A stretch of DNA of 6,861 nucleotides, from NCBI GenBank assembly GCA_913058025.1, contig CAJXPN010000238.1, positions 1 through 6,861 on the forward strand, in the 5' to 3' direction. Of the stretch, positions 1 through 5,731 are shown piece by piece. This stretch comes from an uncultured Myxococcales bacterium. GTDB lineage: Bacteria; Myxococcota_A; Bradymonadia; Bradymonadales; Bradymonadaceae. Position numbers and translations under genes: made by a program. The notes beneath the pieces are model-generated. The model had not been told where the DNA came from, made no database searches, and saw nothing but the letters and a program-made list of their open reading frames with translations. Numbering within the stretch: the stretch's first letter is position 1; every line of letters begins with the position of its first letter.

Positions 1-1
1 T

Positions 2-35
2 GTCTCGTGGGCTCGGAGATGTGTATAAGAGACAG
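2..35. other. Nextera transposase adapter (sequencing artefact)
   Basis: These 34 bases match the Illumina Nextera read-2 adapter exactly as I know it, ending with the 19-bp Tn5 mosaic end at 17-35 (AGATGTGTATAAGAGACAG). Base 1 is probably artefact too. Genomic sequence starts at about base 36. The adapter has no stop in the minus-strand frame, so a gene call running off the contig would gain a false C-terminus reading CLLYTSPSPRD. The nuclease gene is therefore broken by library preparation, not by biology. Confidence 0.97.
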
Positions 36-1978
36 GTCCCACCCAGCGCCGCCTCGCGCGCCGCCTCTCCCGGGTCCAGCCCGAGCACGGCCGTCTGCTC
101 CTCGCACCGGTCTCGCCTGAACTTGCAGGTCGGCGCCTTGCAGTTGCGCGGCTCCTGCATGTAGTGGGGCGGCTCGTACACGTACGACGAGTCGACGTAG
201 CTGCGGTGCAGCGCGACGAGCTCGTTGCGCGCACGCAGGATGCGGCGCGCGCGCGTGGTGTCGTCCATCGGGACCTTGTTCAGGCGCCCGTAGCGTGAGT
301 AGAGGACGTAGCCGCTGACGTCGAGGCCGCGCTCGCGCGCCAGCCCGTCCCACAGCAGCGTGTAGCAGCGCACCTGGCTGAGGTGTCCGTCCCACGCCGA
401 GCCCGACTTGAGCTCGATGATCTGCACGCCCGCGCGCTCGTCCTCGGTCGCCAGGTCGATCCTGCCCTCCAGGCCATACAGGGGCGAGTAGCGCTTGGCC
501 TCGATGAGCCGGCCGCTCCAGCCGTTGGAGTCGGACTGCGCGTCGTAGGCCGAGCCCTTGCGGCTGCGCCCGGTGACGATGCGCGCCGGGCCCTCCTCCT
601 CGTCGCGCTCGGTGAACCGCTTCAGGTTGGCGTAGTGCTGGCGCGCGTCGCGCTCGAGCCCCTTGAGGTGGTCGTCGCCCATCCCCGCCGCGAGCATCTG
701 GAGCCTCGAGCGCGACACACGCTGGGCGTACGCCGGCTCGAACTCCGGCGCGTTCGGCGCCGTCAGGTCCTCGAGCAGCCCGTGGACGAGGTTACCCAGC
801 ACGAGCGGGCGCGACGAGTCGCCGCCGTCGCGCTCGTCGACCAGGAACCGGCTCGTGCACCGCTCGGCCTTGAGCACGTTCGAGACCGACACCGGGAACG
901 TCGGCTCGAGCACGGGCAGCGTCTCGGGGTGCGTCGTCACGAACTTGCGGTTCTTCGAGTCCGTCACGACCTTGGCGTCGAGCAGGTTCACCTGCGCGCC
1001 GTCCCAGGCCCACTTCATGCTCTCGAACAGGCTCGCGTCGGCGCCCTCGTAGAAGAACGCCCCGAGCTGCTCGCGCTCACCCTCCTCGCTCGTGTTCAGG
1101 TAGAACTTCAGGCCTCGCCCGAGCCTCGGGTGCTCGAACTCCTCCCTGTTCGAGATCCGCGCCGCGGTCACCGAGGTGATCTCGATGCCCTGCGCGCCGT
1201 CGATACGATCCTCGTACGCCTCGAGCAGCGACGGCGCCGTCGCTGCGATCAGCTCGTCCACTCGCGCGAGCCGCTCGGAGACCTCCATCTTGACCGCGCG
1301 CTCGAGCGCCGGGATCGCGAACGCCGGCAGCCCGCCGAAGTTGGGCCGATCCCGCTCGGCCTCTCCCCGAGGGAGCGTCAGGTACAGCAGCAACCTCGCC
1401 AGCCCGTACACGTCCACGAACGGGCTCGGCAGGCGCATCATCGGGCCACACCGCAGCTCCGGCGGCCACCACGCCTCGTGCGCGCCCGAGGGCGCCTCGT
1501 CTCCGATCCAGCACCCCGCGTCGATCGCGCTCAGCCGATCGGCCTCCCCGTCGTACCAGACCGTCCATGGCGAGATGCCCCCGTGGACCACGCCGCGCCC
1601 GTGCGCCCGCCTGACCTCCTCGGCCAGCGGACGCCACAGCTCGAGCGCGCGCGCCCAGCCCATCCGCTCGGGCGCCTCGAGCGCCAGCGGCTCACCGTGG
1701 GGGCGCCTCGTCGCGACCCACACGTCCTCCCCGGATCTCTTCCAGCGCTCGGGGCCCCAGACCCTCACCCCGGCGAGCCCCGAGACCTTCTGGAGCACCG
1801 CGCCGACGAGCAAGAAGCTCGGCGGCGCCTTGAGCTTACGCAGCAGGTAACGCGTCGTCTCGGGCTCGATCCCGCTCAGGAATTCGCTCGCCCGGAGCTG
1901 CCACAGCTCCCCGTGCTCGAGCGCGTAATCGGGCGCGCGCTCGGTCAAGTCTTCCGGGATCTCGAAGCTCGCAAACAT
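36..1978 (-). CDS. Pseudokinase / Dna2-like PD-(D/E)XK nuclease fusion, 3' partial
   Basis: I translated the minus strand by hand: ATG at 1978-1976, then 647 codons with no stop up to the adapter. An in-frame stop at 2021-2023 and the purine-rich AGGGAAGG at 1983-1990 fix the start. Residues about 40-250 resemble a Ser/Thr kinase: catalytic loop HGGISPWTV at 132-140 (HRD Asp replaced by Gly134, Lys by Ser136, Asn by Thr139), D153-A154-G155 for DFG, PPE at 172-174 for APE, and helix-F D189. It is probably a pseudokinase. Residues about 262-360 are beta-rich and lie where Dna2 has its OB fold. Residues about 356-628 resemble the Dna2/Cas4/AddB nuclease: VLEPTFPVSVSNVLKAERC with C374, LGNLVHGLLED with H399, GRID with D508, IIELKSG with E522 and K524, Q535 and Y539, then C613-x4-C618-x6-C625. 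C374 plus the last three Cys would hold a 4Fe-4S cluster. In Dna2 an SF1 helicase follows; here the sequence ends 22 residues after C625. Expected role: cutting flapped or single-stranded DNA in repair or phage defence. Nuclease assignment is firm, pseudokinase good, helicase inferred. Confidence 0.85.
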
Positions 1979-1982
1979 CTGA

Positions 1983-1990
1983 CCTTCCCT
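1983..1990 (-). promoter_or_regulatory. Ribosome binding site of the pseudokinase-nuclease gene
   Basis: On the minus strand AGGGAAGG lies 4 bases before the ATG at 1978. It is the strongest Shine-Dalgarno-like sequence in the window and decides the start. The only other in-frame possibility before the upstream stop at 2021-2023 is a TTG at 2005-2003 with no such signal. Confidence 0.7.
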
Positions 1991-2022
1991 GGCGCAGCGG
2001 CCCAAAACGGGGACGCATGTTC

Positions 2023-2038
2023 AGCACAGGTTATGCCA
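2023..2038 (-). promoter_or_regulatory. Candidate sigma-54 (-24/-12) promoter
   Basis: On the minus strand this reads TGGCATAACCTGTGCT. Against the sigma-54 consensus TGGCACG-N4-TTGCW it keeps all of TGGCA, the last four positions of the -12 element (TGCT) and the exact spacing, with mismatches at positions 6, 7 and 12. Transcription would begin near 2012, giving a leader of about 34 bases that contains the ribosome binding site at 1983-1990. The placement fits the nuclease gene well. The match was found by eye and chance matches occur, so it remains a candidate. Confidence 0.4.
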
Positions 2039-2110
2039 AATCACGCGGCCACACGCCATGGGTGATTCTCGTCGTCTCACCCTCGACACCATCTTATCGG
2101 CGAGCGACGC

Positions 2111-2125
2111 GCACGCGTTGCGTGC
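2111..2125. promoter_or_regulatory. Short inverted repeat, possible regulator site
   Basis: GCACGC-gtt-GCGTGC is a perfect 6-bp dyad around a 3-base centre. It sits between two divergent genes and about 106 bp upstream of the predicted sigma-54 start near 2012, a usual distance for a sigma-54 activator site. It is also about 70 bp before the rightward ATG. In GC-rich DNA such a dyad can arise by chance, so its function is only inferred. Confidence 0.25.
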
Positions 2126-2164
2126 CGACCGAGGTTCATGGTCTCTTGAGGCACCTGAACACAC

Positions 2165-2205
2165 GATGAACTCGCACGCATGAGGCGCCACGGATGAACT
2201 CGAAC
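2165..2205 (+). repeat. Duplicated start-codon region with a 5-codon mini-ORF
   Basis: The 13-mer GATGAACTCGCAC at 2165-2177 recurs as GATGAACTCGAAC at 2193-2205 (12 of 13 identical, 28 bp apart). The second copy is the start of the Cys-rich protein gene. The first opens a tiny frame, ATG at 2166 to TGA at 2181-2183, coding MNSHA. Its TGA overlaps the GAGG Shine-Dalgarno of the real gene, so ribosomes ending there would be placed to reinitiate. It may be a small tandem duplication or a leader ORF. Confidence 0.5.
2182..2185 (+). promoter_or_regulatory. Ribosome binding site of the Cys-rich protein gene
   Basis: GAGG lies 8 bases upstream of the ATG at 2194 and supports that start over the ATG at 2166, which opens only five codons. 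No convincing sigma-70 promoter was found for this gene in the 215-bp divergent intergenic region. Confidence 0.55.
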
Positions 2206-2727
2206 CTCAAGAAACTCGCAGGGTTGCTCAACGTGGTCGTGTTCCTGGCCGTGATGGGGAGCTTACTCTACGACTTCGCGCCCACGATCAAGCGCTGGAT
2301 CAGCGGCCACACGTTGGGCGTCGCGTGCGAGGACGCCGAGGAGTGCCGCAGCGGCCTGTGCGTCGGGCAGCGCATGGGGCAGAGCCTGGGCAATGGCCTC
2401 CCGATGTTCCGCTCGGGCCCCATCTACCACGGCTTCTGCTCGGACACGTGCGAGGCCGCCAGCGACTGCGAGGGCTCCTACGTGTGCGACGACGACCTCA
2501 ACGCCTGCGTCCCCGCTGCCTCGGCCGCGCTGGGTGAGCCCTGCAAGGGGGAGTGGGACTGCACCGAGGGGACGTGCGCCTTCGAGATGGACGTGTCCAT
2601 CGGCCCGGACGGCGCGACCAGCCAGTCCCTCAAGGACCCTACGGCGCCCGGTGAGTGCATCAGCGATGGTGACGCGTTCGAGCGCCGCCTGAAGCTCATG
2701 CCGGACCCGCTCGGCCTGCCGTTCTGA
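2194..2727 (+). CDS. Membrane-anchored cysteine-rich exported protein
   Basis: The 177-residue product has a positively charged start (KK at 6-7), one hydrophobic segment at about 9-26 and a C-terminal domain with twelve cysteines: 45, 51, 56, 82, 86, 92, 98, 105, 117, 123, 128 and 155. There is no lipobox and no clear signal-peptidase site, so it most likely stays as a single-pass protein with its C-terminus in the periplasm, where six disulfides could form. Two modules share the pattern C-x5-C-x4-C with a G before the last Cys (45-56 and 117-128), an internal repeat around a denser central cluster at 82-105. Short disulfide-rich modules of this kind are common in Myxococcota surface and lipoprotein-like proteins; I do not recognise a named family. 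The stop TGA shares one base with the ATG of the next gene, which implies translational coupling. The role is unknown; a binding or surface scaffold is plausible. Confidence 0.85.
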   Translation: MNSNLKKLAGLLNVVVFLAVMGSLLYDFAPTIKRWISGHTLGVACEDAEECRSGLCVGQRMGQSLGNGLPMFRSGPIYHGFCSDTCEAASDCEGSYVCDDDLNACVPAASAALGEPCKGEWDCTEGTCAFEMDVSIGPDGATSQSLKDPTAPGECISDGDAFERRLKLMPDPLGLPF

Positions 2728-4358
2728 TGCGTGACGCATTGGATGAACTCTTTGGTCGTATTCGAAGCACCTTGCAACGCGACGTGCTCGACGCCGCCGC
2801 CCGACGCGCGCTGTGGTCCGACGTCTGCGCGTATGCACGCGCGGACGCGGACGCCTTCTCGTCGCGCTGCCTCCCCTACCTCCAGGGCTTCCCTCACCAC
2901 TTCCACGAGCCGCTCCAGACGCTCGGTGACCTCGACGAACTCGAGCGCGCCTGCGGTCTGCTCCCCCACGCGCGCTGGGCGGTCGAACTCGGCGATTGGG
3001 AGGGCACCGGTGATGCCATCTGCGACCTGCTCACGAGCCCCCTGTTCGCTCAGGTCGACAGGTTGGACCTGCAATCCGTCGAGGTCGGCATCGGCGGCAT
3101 GGACGCCCTGGTCAACAACCCTCACATGCGCAACATCCAGTGGCTCGGGCTTGGAATGACACGCCTCGGCGCCGACGGCGTCGAGGCGCTGACCCGCTCA
3201 CCTCACCTGACTTCGCTGTCTCGCCTCGGCCTCTCCTTCAACGCGCTCGGTGCGCGCTCCGTGAGCGCGATATGCAACACGTCGGGTCTGAGCGGCTTGA
3301 CCGAGCTGTGCCTCGGGCTCGAGCGCCCGAGTCCCCTGAGCCTCAGGGGCTCCAGGCGCATGCCGTACCACCACGGCCTGGGCAACTACATGCCCCGGTT
3401 CGAGACCGCGGACCTGATCGAGCTGTTCTCGGCGCCTGCGCTCCAGGCGTTGACCCACCTCAACCTCGCCTTCACCAACCTCGGTCCTCGAGACATTCAA
3501 GCCCTCGCGGACGTCGAAGGTCTCCCTTCGCTCGAAGTCCTCGACCTCTCGTACAACACGCTGGGAGATGAGGGGCTCGAGGCGTTCGCGCGCTCACCGT
3601 ATCGGACGCAGCTCCGAGAGCTGAGCCTCATCGGGTGTCAGCTGAGCGCCGCTGGTGTCGAGGCCCTCGCCTCGTCCGAACACATGCAGACGCTCGAGTC
3701 CCTCGACCTGTCTGGCAACGCCATCGGCGTCCGAGGCATACGCGCGCTCGCGCGCATGCCCCACCTCCACACACTCAAGCTGTCGCGCGCGCGCATCTCG
3801 AACGAAGAGCTCGAGGCGCTCGCTGACGCGTTCGATGGCCGCGGCATCGAACACCTCGAGCTCCAATACAACGACTTCGACGCAGACGCCGCCCTGGCGC
3901 TGGCGCGTGCCTGGAACCCGAGCGGTATGTTCCTCGGCCTCGGTTACAACACGCTCGACGTCGGGTTCGCGGACGCGTTCGCGCGCACTCCCCTGGCGTC
4001 CGGCCTCTCCGGCTTGAACGTCACGAGCTGTGGACTGGGCGACGACGGCCTGCTCGCGCTCCTGAGACCCGATGTGCTCCGTGGCCTCGAGACCCTCGAC
4101 GTCGAGGGGAATGGTATGGGCACGCAGGCTACACGAGCGCTCTCCTCCACTCCCGAGGCGTCGAGTCTGCGCAGGCTCGACATCGCCAACAACCCCATCG
4201 GCGACGACGAGTTGGACGTACTCACTTCCTCCCCTCACCTCCAGGGCATCAGGTCCGTCTGCCTGGGGCGCACGTCGCTCTCGGCTGTGGGACGCGCCTC
4301 ACTCCGACGCTCGGCCTGGTGGAGCTTCATCGACGACGCATCCTTCTGGGACGAATGA
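2727..4358 (+). CDS. Leucine-rich-repeat protein, ribonuclease-inhibitor-like
   Basis: The 543-residue product has no signal peptide or membrane segment and is expected in the cytoplasm. Residues 1-105 form an Arg- and Asp-rich helical N-terminal region I cannot assign. Residues 106-528 hold about 15 repeats of 23-28 residues in the pattern L-x2-L-x-L-x2-N-x-L/I-G-x2-G-x3-L-A-x-S/T-P-x-L, the longer ribonuclease-inhibitor/GALA-like LRR type, giving a curved solenoid used for protein binding. The repeat starting near 191 departs from the pattern and carries an insertion at about 200-225 (rich in Arg, Pro, His, Tyr and Gly), which would break or bulge the solenoid. The C-terminus is a short Trp-rich cap (WWSFIDDASFWDE). 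The ATG overlaps the upstream TGA by one base (TGATG) and has no clear Shine-Dalgarno of its own, so it is coupled to the Cys-rich membrane protein and probably acts with it. No catalytic domain is visible. Confidence 0.9.
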   Translation: MRDALDELFGRIRSTLQRDVLDAAARRALWSDVCAYARADADAFSSRCLPYLQGFPHHFHEPLQTLGDLDELERACGLLPHARWAVELGDWEGTGDAICDLLTSPLFAQVDRLDLQSVEVGIGGMDALVNNPHMRNIQWLGLGMTRLGADGVEALTRSPHLTSLSRLGLSFNALGARSVSAICNTSGLSGLTELCLGLERPSPLSLRGSRRMPYHHGLGNYMPRFETADLIELFSAPALQALTHLNLAFTNLGPRDIQALADVEGLPSLEVLDLSYNTLGDEGLEAFARSPYRTQLRELSLIGCQLSAAGVEALASSEHMQTLESLDLSGNAIGVRGIRALARMPHLHTLKLSRARISNEELEALADAFDGRGIEHLELQYNDFDADAALALARAWNPSGMFLGLGYNTLDVGFADAFARTPLASGLSGLNVTSCGLGDDGLLALLRPDVLRGLETLDVEGNGMGTQATRALSSTPEASSLRRLDIANNPIGDDELDVLTSSPHLQGIRSVCLGRTSLSAVGRASLRRSAWWSFIDDASFWDE

Positions 4359-4416
4359 GGCAGATCCTTTGTTCCGATGTCTCGGTTACTGACGCTGGCG
4401 TCTCACCGCGCGAACC

Positions 4417-4422
4417 TATACT
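4417..4422 (+). promoter_or_regulatory. Weak candidate -10 element before the glycosyltransferase gene
   Basis: TATACT resembles a sigma-70 -10 box and is among the few AT-rich spots in the 134-bp gap after the LRR gene. It would give a leader of about 65 bases before the ATG at 4493. No good -35 lies at 16-18 bp spacing; TTACTG at 4386-4391 is too far away. The glycosyltransferase may have its own promoter or be read through from the pair upstream. Confidence 0.2.
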
Positions 4423-4492
4423 CCCCTCCCGGGCGTCCTCTCTTGAGTCTGCCCAGGCCACGGTGAACCACGACCCTCGACCACGACGCGAC

Positions 4493-5731
4493 ATGGACCT
4501 CCTCGACCTCGCCGAAGACACCCCGAAGCGACCGATCGCCTCGGCCCCGAAGCCCTGGCGCCTCGCCCTCGTGCACCCGAGCGCGCAGCGCGTCCTCGAC
4601 ACGCGCACCGCCGCGCTCGCGCGCCTTGGCGCCGAGGGCTTCGAGGTGCACGTCTTCGCGCCCGAACACCCCGCGCTGTCCTCACTCCAGGCCCGCGCGG
4701 GCATCGTTCCCAGAGCGCTCCCCGTCGGAGCAGGCGTCTCCCCGCTGCCCACGCTCGCCGCCTTCCTCATCCTCCAGGGCGCGCTGGCCGAACGCCGCTT
4801 CCTGATCGCCCACGGCGAGGGCGCCGCGATGCCATGGCTCAGCGCGTCGTGCGCGGTCCAGGCCGAGGTCCCCGCGGTGCTCTCCACCGTCGACACGCAC
4901 GACCTCCCGTTGCCCGACTCGACGCTGATCTCGGGCGCGCTCTCCGCGCTCGCCCCCTACCTCGACGTCGCGGGCGCGAGGTTGTACGGCTGGCTGGGTG
5001 AGCGCTCCGACGCCTACGTCGTGACCACGACCGAAGGGATCGCCGCGGCGCGCGCGCTCGACCTCGACCCGAAGCTCATCGAGCCCTGGGTCGGCGCCGA
5101 CGGCGCCGACCACGATCGCTTCCGACCCGAGACCTCACGCCAGGAGGCGCGCGCCGCGCTCGACGTCCCCGACTCCTGGGACGTGACCGTGGGGGCCTGC
5201 GGCAAGCTCGACGCGCGCCGCGGCGCGCGCGAACTCGAACAGCTCGCGCGCGCGCTCGCCAGGCGCCCCGAGCTCCGCGTCGGGGTCGTCGTCGCCGCGC
5301 GCTCCGCGCTCTCGAAGCCACTGCGGGCGGCGCTCACGGCGCTCGGGGATCGCGCGCTCGTGCTCGAGGGCGACGTCGACCGCATGGACCTCTTCCACGC
5401 CGCCGTCGACCTCTTCGTCGCGCCTCGCCGCACCGCGCACACGCCCACAGCCGTCCACGAGGCGCTCGCCAGCGGCACCCCCGTCGTCGCGTACGCCACC
5501 GACACCATGAGCGTCGCCGTCACGCACAACGGCTCGGGCTCGCTCACGAACCCGGGCGACGTCGACGCCTGGGTGGATCGCGTCCTCGACCTCTCGGCTC
5601 GCCCGGAGCGGCTCGCTCGGATGTCCGAGGCCGCCGCGTCCTCATCGCGCCGGCGCTTCTCACGCCCAGCGGCCCACCAGCGCCTGCTCTCCCTCTACGA
5701 GACCGCGCTCGAGCGCGGGCTCACGCTCTAG
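4493..5731 (+). CDS. Glycosyltransferase, GT-B fold, family 4 type
   Basis: The 412-residue product looks like a retaining GT-B enzyme that moves a sugar from a nucleotide donor to an acceptor, typically for surface polysaccharide or lipid glycosylation at the inner membrane's cytoplasmic face. Residues about 22-195 form the N-terminal Rossmann half (LALVHPS, then GFEVHVFAPEHP at 49-60). WVGADGADHDRFRP at 199-212 matches the family's G-x-D-x-x-x-F-x-P hinge. Residues 230-370 form the donor half, with HEALASGTPVVAY at 322-334 giving Glu323 for the sugar nucleotide and GSGSLTNPGDVDAW at 347-360 after it. The first Glu of the usual E-x7-E pair is Ala315. There is no membrane segment. The frame is open upstream to 4319, with alternative starts at 4355 (overlapping the LRR stop) and GTG 4463, but codons 4355-4492 have low GC3 and rare codons and lack homology, so 4493 was chosen although its Shine-Dalgarno is poor. 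Acceptor and donor cannot be read from sequence. Its stop overlaps the convergent gene. Confidence 0.87.
   Translation: MDLLDLAEDTPKRPIASAPKPWRLALVHPSAQRVLDTRTAALARLGAEGFEVHVFAPEHPALSSLQARAGIVPRALPVGAGVSPLPTLAAFLILQGALAERRFLIAHGEGAAMPWLSASCAVQAEVPAVLSTVDTHDLPLPDSTLISGALSALAPYLDVAGARLYGWLGERSDAYVVTTTEGIAAARALDLDPKLIEPWVGADGADHDRFRPETSRQEARAALDVPDSWDVTVGACGKLDARRGARELEQLARALARRPELRVGVVVAARSALSKPLRAALTALGDRALVLEGDVDRMDLFHAAVDLFVAPRRTAHTPTAVHEALASGTPVVAYATDTMSVAVTHNGSGSLTNPGDVDAWVDRVLDLSARPERLARMSEAAASSSRRRFSRPAAHQRLLSLYETALERGLTL
5721..5731. other. Overlapping convergent stop codons
   Basis: The glycosyltransferase ends with TAG at 5729-5731 (plus strand) and the RlmD-like gene ends with TGA at 5723-5721 (minus strand). 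The two coding regions share 11 bp and leave no room for an intrinsic terminator between them. No hairpin followed by a T-run is visible on either side. Confidence 0.85.

Noticed and set aside
17..35. Tn5/IS50 mosaic end as a genuine mobile element
   Set aside because: The mosaic end is preceded by the exact Nextera read-2 handle and sits at the extreme contig end, so it is library adapter.
95..898. Cas4 of a CRISPR-Cas system
   Set aside because: The nuclease motifs resemble Cas4, but the OB-like segment and the VLEP-to-C374 stretch fit Dna2 better, and no repeats or other cas genes are present.
383..2065. 560-codon open frame on the plus strand
   Set aside because: It is Arg-, Leu- and Val-rich with no recognisable domain and lies antisense to the pseudokinase-nuclease gene, whose frame shows clear conserved motifs and its own ribosome binding site. 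It is a GC-rich shadow.
2086..2099. GATAAGAT on the minus strand as a -10 box for the nuclease gene
   Set aside because: No -35 partner at the right spacing and it would leave a leader of about 100 bases; the sigma-54-like site fits better.
2263..2838. 191-codon minus-strand frame opposite the Cys-rich and LRR genes
   Set aside because: It crosses two well supported genes, is dominated by Arg, Ala and Val, and shows no domain.
4319..4492. N-terminal extension of the glycosyltransferase (starts at 4319, 4355 or 4463)
   Set aside because: The extra residues are low in GC3, use rare codons such as ATA and show no resemblance to the GT-B N-terminus; part overlaps the LRR gene. The 4463 GTG remains possible.
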